Origin: Liolophura sinensis
Lineage: Eukaryota > Mollusca > Polyplacophora > Chitonida > Chitonidae
Direction: 5' to 3'
Assembly: GCF_032854445.1 (NCBI RefSeq)
Contig: NC_088301.1
Coordinates: forward strand, 8,864,281 to 8,928,280
DNA: 64,000 nt
This document shows positions 23,501 through 28,500 of the stretch, one piece after another; within the stretch, counting starts at the first letter, position 1; every line of letters starts with the position of its first letter. The notes beneath the pieces were generated by a model. The model made no database searches, was not told the origin of the DNA, and worked only from the letters and a program-made list of their open reading frames with translations. The position numbers and the translations under genes were made by a program.

Positions 23501-24035
23501 CTTAACCGTCTCGCGTTTTCACCTTGTTCTCGCCACGATATGGCTGAAATATTGCCGATGTGGCGTTAAGCCATAATCATTCATTCATTCATTCCACCTG
23601 CATAGGCCTAATCCACGAGCCTTACGCTATCAATGAGGCTGTATATGTGACGCCAAGCCCAAAACAATTACCACAGAAAACAATGAGAGCGGGAATCGTA
23701 AAGCCTCATGTTTTATTGGTCAAAAACAAGACATCATTTAAGCGAGTCGAAGGGAAAAAACAGAATTATTTCTCTCTCTGGTCGGCGCCATCAATGTCTT
23801 CCTGGCCTCTTCGAGACATGCATGTATAGCCGGCAGTGTGAATGGCACTACGGAATAAAGAAACTTATATTTCTCCGAAGCTGAAGTTATGTTTTTGGTA
23901 GCAGTTATCGCGTCCAGTGTGAATGGAAGCCACTGTCCACGTTGTTTGTGTTGTTGTTGTTGTATTGACATGAGCACACCTCATCTTACCCAGTTTAAAT
24001 GGCCTCTGAATATCTGGCCTAGCGTCTTTCTTCAT
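520..24035 (-). CDS. TAF2: TAF2, TFIID subunit 2 (21 coding exons, 3' end off window)
   Basis: Transcription initiation factor TFIID subunit 2, a nuclear protein with an M1-aminopeptidase-like fold that helps TFIID contact core promoter DNA. I assembled 21 exons giving 768 codons; phases agree at every junction, and the protein follows human TAF2 (about 1,200 residues, from memory) collinearly from the start to about two thirds of its length. Landmarks: [12 protein letters not shown] near residue 30, [17 protein letters not shown] near 160-175, WFPCID at 177-182 (an M1 family signature), and [18 protein letters not shown] near 583-600. The HExxH zinc site of true aminopeptidases is absent: the matching stretch near 337-345 reads AVAEQFFSC, so the enzyme fold is inactive, as in other TAF2 proteins. 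The start ATG has an in-frame stop upstream and a purine at -3. Unusual points: two apparent U12-type introns (after exons 3 and 14), a tandem array of exon 17 copies, and repeated exon 4 donors. The C-terminal third lies beyond position 1. Confidence 0.95.
631..1624 (-). other. TAF2: TAF2 intron 20
   Basis: Holds one SINE copy (782-986). I see no other structure in the rest. Confidence 0.6.
782..986 (-). mobile_element. SINE family 1 copy
   Basis: Minus-oriented copy: a (TTTA)n stretch, then the family core read in reverse (GAATATTTCACTTATACGAC, then GCCAGCATTATGGTGGGA). It contains a small internal duplication of an 'aaacccaggg' unit. The tRNA-like head is mostly missing. Confidence 0.8.
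1625..1765 (-). CDS. TAF2: TAF2 coding exon 20
   Basis: Acceptor GTTTAG, donor GTTTGT (weak). 47 codons: [20 protein letters not shown], then [20 protein letters not shown] and K. Corresponds to IANSMVSTWTGPPAMKSLF and CPNIVKTNNFMSFQSYFLQK. The weak donor is supported by the conserved sequence and phase 0. Confidence 0.9.
2005..2016 (+). repeat. 12-G run
   Basis: A run of 12 G preceded by shorter G runs. It lies about 55 nt past the exon 19 donor, so it is a C run in the TAF2 transcript. Confidence 0.9.
2071..2190 (-). CDS. TAF2: TAF2 coding exon 19
   Basis: Acceptor ATGTAG, donor GTAAGG. 40 codons: [20 protein letters not shown] then [20 protein letters not shown], matching LEKFPTPASRLALTDILEQEQCFYRVRM. 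Begins the armadillo/HEAT-like region of TAF2. Confidence 0.97.
2282..2640. repeat. 30-bp degenerate tandem array in TAF2 intron 18
   Basis: About twelve diverged units of the type CTTAAATTATAAACACTTTA plus ten bases, interrupted by a (AAAT)n run near 2530-2562. Confidence 0.85.
2875..3007 (-). CDS. TAF2: TAF2 coding exon 18
   Basis: Acceptor TTGATAG, donor GTACTG. Completes Glu, then [40 protein letters not shown] and AQWE, nearly identical to human ADSPLLWIRIDPDM and [17 protein letters not shown]. Confidence 0.96.
3099..3306 (+). mobile_element. TIR element family A (MITE-like) copy
   Basis: About 200 bp. Starts GTAATTCTTCACAATTTCTG and ends AAAATGTTGAGGAATTA, which are imperfect inverted ends. 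The inner core is shared with other copies (GACTGATAAAATTATACTTT, TGTAGTTTTGTCTCCAAAAT). Confidence 0.7.
3465..4920 (-). repeat. 91-bp tandem array of TAF2 exon 17 core plus splice signals
   Basis: Sixteen 50-nt copies of the exon 17 core begin at plus-strand positions 3465, 3556, 3647 and so on every 91 bp up to 4830; the real exon is the 17th at 4921. Each unit is 50 nt of exon core plus 41 nt of intron reading GTAAGT ... AAATTTAG, so copies carry both a donor and an AG acceptor. The copy at 3465 lacks the donor. Copies differ by only a few substitutions. Adding a copy after exon 17 reads GAA TTC CAC TCA TGA, a stop after four codons. Confidence 0.95.
4921..4986 (-). CDS. TAF2: TAF2 coding exon 17 (head of a tandem exon array)
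   Basis: Acceptor TTCTATAG, donor GTAAGT. Encodes RNKKKK then [16 protein letters not shown] plus GA, matching vertebrate [24 protein letters not shown]. It is the only copy with the NKKKK-coding 5' part and a proper acceptor. Sixteen more copies of its last 50 nt follow in the transcript at an exact 91-bp spacing. Confidence 0.92.
5258..5274 (+). repeat. 17-G run
   Basis: A run of 17 G flanked by further short G runs (5243-5285), just past the exon 16 donor. Possible G-quadruplex on the plus (template) strand. Confidence 0.9.
5328..5437 (-). CDS. TAF2: TAF2 coding exon 16
   Basis: Acceptor TTCCAG, donor GTATGC. Encodes [20 protein letters not shown] then [16 protein letters not shown], matching [19 protein letters not shown] and CHSKSRR. 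A 17-G run lies 54 nt beyond the donor on the plus strand. Confidence 0.94.
5741..5910 (-). mobile_element. SINE family 1 copy
   Basis: Minus-oriented, from the (TTTA)n tail through CATTATGGTGGGAGGAAACC to CCTTCCCACGTACAGCCGG and GAAGCCAGCATA. Lies in TAF2 intron 15. Confidence 0.85.
6581..6695 (-). CDS. TAF2: TAF2 coding exon 15
   Basis: Acceptor TACCAG, donor GTTAGT. Completes Val, then [20 protein letters not shown] and [33 protein letters not shown] matches FNRKRNVLELEIKQD of vertebrates. Confidence 0.93.
6696..7489 (-). other. TAF2: TAF2 intron 14, apparent U12-type with GT-AG termini
   Basis: The intron starts GTATCCTGT (7489-7481), close to the U12 GT donor consensus GTATCCTTT. Near its 3' end is ATCCTTAAC (6714-6706), one mismatch from the U12 branch consensus TTCCTTAAC. 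The branch A lies 11 nt before ...CCAG, the same spacing as in intron 3. There is no pyrimidine tract between the branch site and the AG, as expected for the minor class. Confidence 0.78.
6735..6910 (-). mobile_element. SINE family 2 copy (fragment)
   Basis: Shares the core read in reverse (TGCCTCACAGGAACACAATG, then CCAAAGACCTCAGACATGA) with copies at 9592, 12118 and 30612. Lies in the U12-type intron just upstream (in transcript terms) of the branch site. Confidence 0.65.
7490..7551 (-). CDS. TAF2: TAF2 coding exon 14
   Basis: Acceptor GTTACAG. Encodes [20 protein letters not shown] plus GT of a Val codon. The exon ends before GTATCC, not at the nearby GTGTAT, because only that end keeps the frame into exon 15 ([10 protein letters not shown] against human WVDQSGVVKF). 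Confidence 0.88.
7552..8190 (-). other. TAF2: TAF2 intron 13
   Basis: Contains a short SINE family 1 fragment at 7581-7655. Otherwise plain AT-rich DNA with no feature seen. Confidence 0.55.
7581..7655 (+). mobile_element. SINE family 1 tail fragment
   Basis: Only the 3' part is left: CATAAGTGAAATATTCTTGT, a duplicated 'gtgtatggcca' and CAAATAAATAAATGC. Confidence 0.65.
8191..8283 (-). CDS. TAF2: TAF2 coding exon 13
   Basis: Acceptor TTTTTCAG, donor GTGAGT. Encodes [20 protein letters not shown] then [11 protein letters not shown], matching VFNKLLSLASTASSQKFQSHMW. Phase 0 at both ends. Confidence 0.93.
8979..9671 (-). other. 230-codon open frame over an 81-bp minisatellite
   Basis: An ATG-to-stop frame in TAF2 intron 12. 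Its middle is an 81-bp tandem repeat (about five units, 9105-9480), so the translation has a 27-residue period with the motif [16 protein letters not shown] and then VDYKIDCNI. Because 81 is a multiple of three, the frame stays open without selection. The 5' part overlaps a SINE family 2 copy. No family recognised; probably not a gene. Confidence 0.3.
9100..9485. repeat. 81-bp tandem array
   Basis: Units start at 9105, 9186, 9267, 9348 and 9429 with an exact 81-bp spacing and a few substitutions per unit (CATATCTCCCAGGTTAACAC and the rest). Confidence 0.95.
9592..9790 (-). mobile_element. SINE family 2 copy with tRNA-like B box
   Basis: Minus-oriented. Read in reverse it has GGGATCAAGTCC (B-box-like), then TGCTGCCTCACTTGGC and GGTGTCTTCGGAATGATA. 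Matches the plus-oriented copy at 30612 over most of its length. Confidence 0.75.
10106..10303 (-). CDS. TAF2: TAF2 coding exon 12
   Basis: Acceptor TTTCAG, donor GTATAT. 66 codons beginning [20 protein letters not shown], then [19 protein letters not shown], ending [14 protein letters not shown]. Corresponds to human LHFSIKHPHTLSWEYYSMF and RLIENRISMEFMLQ. Confidence 0.94.
10304..11249 (-). other. TAF2: TAF2 intron 11
   Basis: No repeat or signal recognised. Short overlapping open frames occur near 10860-11240 on both strands, with no family resemblance. Confidence 0.5.
11250..11349 (-). CDS. TAF2: TAF2 coding exon 11
   Basis: Acceptor GTTACAG, donor GTATGC. Encodes [20 protein letters not shown] then [14 protein letters not shown], matching [29 protein letters not shown]. 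Ends in phase 0. Confidence 0.95.
11583..11790 (+). mobile_element. SINE family 1 copy
   Basis: Plus-oriented, starting at the tRNA-like B box (GGGTTCAAGTCC) and running through GAAGGTCTGCCAGCAGCCTG and GTGAAATATTCTTGAGTACC to an A-rich tail. Diverged. Confidence 0.8.
12118..12300 (-). mobile_element. SINE family 2 copy
   Basis: Minus-oriented core (ATGCCTCACTGAAATACCAT, then GCCGAAGACACCAGACA), close to the copy at 9592. Sits right beside TAF2 exon 10. Confidence 0.7.
12333..12446 (-). CDS. TAF2: TAF2 coding exon 10 (dead HExxH region)
   Basis: Acceptor ATGCAG, donor GTAAGA. Encodes [20 protein letters not shown] then [18 protein letters not shown]. The segment AVAEQFFSC aligns with the zinc-binding HExxHxWFG helix of active aminopeptidases but has lost both histidines, as in human TAF2 (SLAQQFFGC). 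Confidence 0.95.
13713..14467. repeat. 85-bp tandem array in TAF2 intron 9
   Basis: Nine units with TACATGTGTG at 13721, 13806, 13891, 13976, 14061, 14136, 14221, 14306 and 14391. The spacing is 85 bp, except one 75-bp step where CGTAACTACA is deleted. Units are nearly identical, which suggests recent expansion. Confidence 0.97.
15023..15141 (-). CDS. TAF2: TAF2 coding exon 9
   Basis: Acceptor TTTCAG, donor GTGCGT. Encodes [20 protein letters not shown] then [19 protein letters not shown]. It covers the place where M1 enzymes carry the GxMEN substrate loop, which is not present here. Confidence 0.95.
15184..15370 (-). mobile_element. diverged tRNA-headed SINE-like element
   Basis: Read in reverse: a tRNA-like stretch with TAACTGGTCTACC and the B-box-like GTGAGTTCAAATCCAG. 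A possible relic of a SINE, different from families 1 and 2 or very diverged. No anticodon arm can be folded with confidence. Confidence 0.4.
15652..15754 (-). CDS. TAF2: TAF2 coding exon 8
   Basis: Acceptor TTTTCAG, donor GTAAAA. Encodes [20 protein letters not shown] then [14 protein letters not shown], matching [20 protein letters not shown] of vertebrates. Confidence 0.96.
15878..16077. mobile_element. TIR element family B (MITE-like)
   Basis: About 200 bp with inverted ends: left GAGCCCGTATTTTTCAATCA, right TGATGAATACGGGCCC. The interior is AT-rich with no coding capacity. In TAF2 intron 7. Confidence 0.65.
16668..16855 (-). mobile_element. TIR element family A copy
   Basis: Reverse orientation: CTCTCAACTTTTTCACACAT at one end, then GGGACAAAACTACATTGGTT and GGGCTTCACAAAAAATATAC. 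Diverged from the copies at 22209 and 58168. Confidence 0.65.
16944..17138 (-). CDS. TAF2: TAF2 coding exon 7
   Basis: Acceptor CCTCAG, donor GTAATA. Begins by completing an Arg codon, then [20 protein letters not shown], the M1-like FPCxD signature, and continues to [20 protein letters not shown] with VG at the end. Phase 2 at both ends. Confidence 0.95.
17139..18269 (-). other. TAF2: TAF2 intron 6
   Basis: AT-rich with no repeat or signal that I recognise. Confidence 0.5.
18270..18411 (-). CDS. TAF2: TAF2 coding exon 6
   Basis: Acceptor TTTCAG, donor GTATAT. Encodes [20 protein letters not shown], then [20 protein letters not shown] and YGYENSSR. This is one of the best conserved stretches of TAF2, nearly identical to the human protein. 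Confidence 0.96.
18412..19258 (-). other. TAF2: TAF2 intron 5
   Basis: AT-rich, no feature recognised. Chance open frames only. Confidence 0.5.
19259..19377 (-). CDS. TAF2: TAF2 coding exon 5
   Basis: Acceptor TTTCAG, donor GTGAGT. Encodes [20 protein letters not shown] and [31 protein letters not shown] matches the vertebrate SAVDPDAGNGE segment. Confidence 0.93.
19402..19540 (-). mobile_element. SINE family 1 copy (diverged)
   Basis: Minus-oriented: TTTATTTATTTGGTTTGTGT, then CAGCATTATGGTAGGAGGAA and GGTTGCTGGCAGACC. Starts about 25 nt from exon 5's acceptor side. Confidence 0.75.
19706..20185 (-). repeat. tandem copies of TAF2 exon 4 end plus its 5' splice site
   Basis: In intron 4, the motif that forms the end of exon 4 and its donor (plus strand TATACTCACTGTTTGGTGTC, real one at 20177) recurs at 20081, 19990, about 19893 and 19706. 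Intact spacing is 91-96 bp, and a SINE insertion at 19788 widens the gap between the two distal copies. The units at 20081, 19990 and 19706 keep a GTGAGTAT-like donor after an exon-like sequence. The rest of the unit (TTTAATACTCCGTGTAAATT) is also repeated. Confidence 0.85.
19788..19883 (+). mobile_element. SINE family 1 copy, 5' truncated
   Basis: Plus-oriented 3' half: GCTTTCCTCCCACCATAATG to CACCAATCAAATAAATAAAT. Inserted in the exon 4 donor repeat. Confidence 0.85.
20186..20276 (-). CDS. TAF2: TAF2 coding exon 4
   Basis: Encodes (R)[18 protein letters not shown] then [11 protein letters not shown], matching YRVRINDLEAAFIYNDPTLEVC of vertebrates. The donor is GTGAGTATAAC. The 3' end of the exon and this donor are repeated several times downstream in the next intron. 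It is preceded by the U12-type branch site. Confidence 0.92.
20423..20690. repeat. 31-bp tandem array inside the U12-type intron
   Basis: About nine units of CATGTATCATTGTCAGACAG followed by GCATTCATATA, with small length changes. The array starts about 130 nt from the U12-type branch site at 20287-20295. Confidence 0.93.
21174..21340 (+). mobile_element. SINE family 1 copy
   Basis: Plus-oriented from TACATGGGAAGGTCTGCCAA to the ATAAATAAATAAATAAAT tail. Core well preserved. Lies 48 nt inside the U12-type intron's 5' end. Confidence 0.88.
21389..21461 (-). CDS. TAF2: TAF2 coding exon 3
   Basis: Acceptor TTTTCAG. Encodes [20 protein letters not shown] followed by SKQC and the first base of an Arg codon. 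The exon ends before ATATCCTT rather than a GT donor. This end is the only one that keeps the conserved SKQCRIYRV in frame with exon 4 (see the U12 intron). Confidence 0.88.
22068..22120 (-). CDS. TAF2: TAF2 coding exon 2
   Basis: Acceptor ...TTACAG, donor GTAAGA. Completes an Ala codon with exon 1 and encodes [17 protein letters not shown], matching the HQVVCINNINFQRKSVV segment of vertebrate TAF2. Ends in phase 0. Confidence 0.92.
22209..22409 (+). mobile_element. TIR element family A, near full length
   Basis: Starts ATAATTCTTCAACCTTTTCA and ends CATATGCCAAAAGGTTGAGA, imperfect inverted ends about 20 bp long. About 200 bp, no coding capacity, in TAF2 intron 1. Confidence 0.75.
23520..23600 (+). 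mobile_element. 3' end of a SINE-like repeat
   Basis: CACGATATGGCTGAAATATT and GCCGATGTGGCGTTAAG followed by (CATT)n. This tail type is one I associate with mollusc SINEs (from memory). Confidence 0.6.
23990..24035 (-). CDS. TAF2: TAF2 coding exon 1 (start codon)
   Basis: Starts at ATG 24035-24033 and encodes [15 protein letters not shown] plus one base, then the donor GTAAGA. The context AAG-ATG has A at -3, and a TAG lies in frame 18 nt upstream, so this start is well supported. The short basic leader is shorter than in vertebrate TAF2 but ends in the same RP(F/Y)KL motif. Confidence 0.88.
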
Positions 24036-25447
24036 CTTTCCTGATTTATTCTATTGGTCCAAGAATGGAGCACTGAAACGCACTTATCCAGCGTGCAAAT
24101 CCTGGGCAAAATTCGTCTGCATTTTTCCAAGCCCGACTTGTTTACATTTTCATTTTCACCTTTCCGCCATATTATACAGAGTTAGATACGACGTACTTTC
24201 GCATTTAGTAAAGTAGATCAGAACTTCACTGTGATAGCTATATAATTGGCTCTGTATTTAATGATGACGGTAATCATCTTTCGGCGTTTATAGTGACATA
24301 GTAATCAATAATCAGAGATTGGGAAACAGTGGAACTAACTTGACGTCATTATAAATGTAAACCGTCTTTAGAAAAAAAACCCACGATTTACAAAGAGGGC
24401 GCTGCGGTGAAAATTGTTGTCGCTGCACTGCGTTCAGTTCCATATTAATTTAAAGATGTGAGAGACCGTTAAAAGAATGGCATTCTGGAATTTATGACAC
24501 AAAATTTAACAAAAGGAAGAACATAGTGTAACATGAAGATTTTGTGTTTACCATTACTAAAGAATATTTGACCTACATGACAGCAGCCAGCATTATGGGG
24601 CGAGGAAGCTGGGCAGAACCCAGAACAAACTCGTGACCATTCGCAGTCTGCTGACAGACTGTCCCACGTACTATGATTCAATCACAGCAATCAGATTGGT
24701 CAGAGATTCTCGTGTGGTTTTCTTTCATTAGCACACTTACCAGATATCGGAATAGAATATTATTATTTTTTTAAAAGGGAATGTAAAATGTATTGAAATG
24801 TCTGAATTCTTGATGACTGAATTATGATGAGCACTTAATATCCATGGAAACGACACTATGCAATGAAATAACACCCCGTACTATACTACATGATGGGGTA
24901 CCCTTGAAATAATAAGTGAGTTTTTTTTCTTTCATCGAGAAAATAAAGTTGCTGGAGAGGTATTCTGTAACAAATTTTAACCATCTATAATATATTGTAT
25001 ACCGTTCCCATTGTTAACACAGTGCAAAATAATCCTCTCAGATTTATGATGGGAAATACTGTTAGGCTGGATTTAAGTTTCAGCGTGTGAGTACATTTAC
25101 AGGCTCTGAAATATTTTTGAGTATGGGGTAAAGAATAAAAAACATGAATTAAATAAAAAAGAAATGAATCCATGTAGACCATTGCACCCTTAGCCTAGCT
25201 GTTGTTAATTTATTTAATTATTTATATATGTACATTTGAAGTACACATACATCTAGAACACATTTATACACCATTGCTTTAAAAACATTGCGACCCGGCG
25301 CACGCCACGTGGACCATATTTTGTGCAGAAGGTTTATCTGTTATGATACCAATTGACAACTCAGCACACACGAACGTACTGTTGACATTTTGGCTTATTT
25401 GAAGACGTATCGACGAGTTTCACCGGCATACCTGAAGACGTAGTTCA
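24036..25447. promoter_or_regulatory. head-to-head TAF2 / ARFGAP1 intergenic region
   Basis: 1,412 bp between the two start codons, which point away from each other. It must hold both 5' UTRs and probably both promoters. No TATA box can be placed reliably for either gene. One SINE fragment (24541-24671) lies inside. Confidence 0.55.
24541..24671 (-). mobile_element. SINE family 1 copy (diverged)
   Basis: Minus-oriented: AAGAATATTTGACCTACATG, then GCCAGCATTATGGGGCGAGG and GACTGTCCCACGTAC. Sits between the two divergent genes. Confidence 0.75.
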
Positions 25448-25507
25448 ATGGCTAGTCCACGAACTCGACGAGTTCTTAAAGAACTGAAGGTTAAAGATGA
25501 AAATAGT
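25448..25507 (+). CDS. ARFGAP1: ARFGAP1 coding exon 1
   Basis: Encodes [20 protein letters not shown], then donor GTAAGT. Human begins MASPRTRKVLKEVRVQDENN. An in-frame TGA upstream and G at +4 support the start. Phase 0. Confidence 0.96.
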
Positions 25508-28500
25508 GTAAGTATGAGGTTATCTGCAGTCAATACGTCAACAACAACAACAACGTGTTGATTTGATGAAGTACAACTTGATTGATGTTGAACAGTTTAA
25601 ATGACTGATGTTGAACCTCTGGGAATTTGCTTTCATGACTATACATGTGGTCATCAAGACAAAGTAAAAAGCTGTAGTTTCTGTACAAATTGGAACCAAC
25701 ATTTACAATTGTAAGGCAGGCTAACATTTTGGAATATCTTCATTTAACTCCATATGACGTACCCTAATTGTTTTCATTTTTGGGACACCTGGTCTGCTCT
25801 TTTTAGGCAATATACATGTAATATTAAGTTTCTGTTTTTTCACATGGTTAGTCCATGCAATGATCAACATGTTCATATCTTTACTTATCCCAAATACTGA
25901 GAGAAATGCAAGTCTGCTTCATCACTGATAATATCTGCCCAAGAAATTAGAAGAAATGGGGTAATAAGGTGCAAGTAGCTCATCTCATAAGTCACTTGTG
26001 AGATCTTGCAATAAATGGAAGCTGGGTGCTAATTTTCATTCGACAACCCATGCTTTAACCTAACTGCGGCATGTTTTCTACATTAAATATTTATTTCATA
26101 GAAAGTCTTCAGTGGACATCATGCCCCCCATTTGCAGTAACTGATAGTAATAACAACAATGAAACTGAAAATACCAAGTAGAAAGTGTTACTTTGAAATG
26201 TTGTTTTTATTGGCCGAGAAAAGCAGCTGCGACCTCAAGTTTTAAAGACCATTATCTGCGACTGGGTGTTAATTTGACCACGGTTGTGGTAAGTGTAGTG
26301 GCGCTTATCCTGAAATGCGAATGTGGTTTGTTGGAATCAATATGTTAGTGTGAAATGCTGATATTGATCGTAACTCTGGGTTCAGACCTCTCCATGGCCA
26401 TACATAATATTTAGAGTTCAACCATTGGAGTGGGACTTAAGATTTTTGGGTGTGGATAGTTGAGGTTAGTATTGGATGGGGGGTGGTGACTATACTGAAA
26501 CCACCCTGTCTGTCCGTCTGTATGTCTGTCTGTAGATTCGATTCTGTCCATGCATCTGCTCCCAAACGACTGCAACGTTTTTGATAAGACATACCATATA
26601 TCTTGCCTATCATCTAAACTTGTGCATGCTTACCTTGTGCAGTAATGGATTTTCATCTACTCTGTATTCCCTTTTGGTTACTACCAACTGGACGCACCAC
26701 TAATGCAATCAATGGCCATCATAAATGGCCCATGAAGAAATCTGTGTGCAATCGAAGCAAGCAACATGGCGTCCTGTCAACTCTCTAATAAAGATTTCTT
26801 TCTTTTATTTTCGGAAATGTTGAGGGATAGAAGGGTGGTGAGCGAGTGGGTGATATTCCGGGCATCCAGATTCTGGTTTTTTTTTTTTTCTATCTTTCTG
26901 TAAAATCAGATAATATACTTACTGTATTATGTGAAACAAATAACGGTATATGGCTGTCGAACTACTGCAAATTATGCACTAAGCACAAATTTTTTGTTGA
27001 TTTCAGACATGTTTTGAGTGCAATGGTCACAACCCTCAGTGGGTGAGTGTGACATATGGAGTATGGATATGCCTGGAATGCTCTGGGAAACACAGGGGTC
27101 TAGGCGTTCATCTCAGGTAAATTTGAGGAGTTATTTTTTTCAGACAACAAAATGACATCTGGGCACTCTGCTGAAACAGAATGACTTCAAAAAAGCTGTT
27201 TGGACATTTTAACACTAGCCAATAATGACACTCCGGTTTTGATCATTATCATCAAATATTGGTGTCAAGGCGAGTCATTCGGCTCGGTCCAGTTTCGTAC
27301 CCCTTTAAAGCTTACCACTGGCGTCATATAAAAAGCAAAATATTCTTTAATGCTGAAAACATTTCTGTTAAGTAAATGATTAAATGATTTGACTGTATTT
27401 GATGTTTTAGTTTTGTAAGATCAGTCACCATGGACAAGTGGAAAGATATCGAACTAGAGAAGATGAAAGTAGGCGGTAACAAAAAGGCACGGGCTTTCTT
27501 CAAATCTCAACCTGACTACAGTCCCAGTATGACTCTACAGGAGAAGTACAACTCCAAGGCTGCTGCTCTTTACAGAGACAAGGTATGTGGTCATATGTGC
27601 AGAGGAGTTAGATATTAAATGTACGGAGTTGTTCAAATGGCTTCTTGTAGCGGGTAAAACTGGGGAAACTTTTCTTCAATAAGCTTCCTCTAGAGTAGCA
27701 TTTTTAATAAGTCAGAAAAAAAACAACTCTTAAGCAAAATTTCACAATGACATCTTGTATACCAGAATATTTACCAGTTAGTAACACACAAACAACTAAA
27801 ACACATGTACCCTCAACCTTTTGACATATGAAAGAGAATGAATGGATTTTCCAGTTTCAGGGCTTCACAAAAAGTATAATTTTATAAGTCAGCACAGAAT
27901 AATGCCTTCAAAAAATGCTTGAATTTTTGCTTAATTGTGTATTTAGCAAGAAAATTTCATTATTGCCTTTCAGTAAATTTTCGACCTGTCCATGTACCTG
28001 TATTTTACATACAGGTACATGGCCAGATGAGGATAGGAGTGAGTGAGTGAGTGCTTGGGGTTTAATGTCGTACTCAAAGATGAGGATAGAATTTGAAAAA
28101 GTTATGTATTGATACTCAGCATCAATACATTTTGAGTGTTAGCAACTTTATTACCGATTTTGAATGGTAACACAGCCACAGGCGAAACTGATATTTTTGT
28201 GAAAGGCAAATATTTGGGGTATTGTAAATAATGTTTGTCTTTGTGCAGATCAATTTTTTGCCAAAAATCTCCTGTACAGCCTGGTTAATAATAAGATGCA
28301 TACTTTTTTTTAGCTGTGGAATGAGTACTGTAAGATGTAGAAACATTCCATGTGCAGCCTGTGTGGCAGGTGGGAATTATTTTCCACAGGCCTTGCATCA
28401 AATATTTTGAAATGTGCATTTGTAATCTGCCATCTGCCAGCAGAGAAACCGTATGATTGTCTCCCATTAACATTATATTCCAGTTTGAAATTCAGATATA

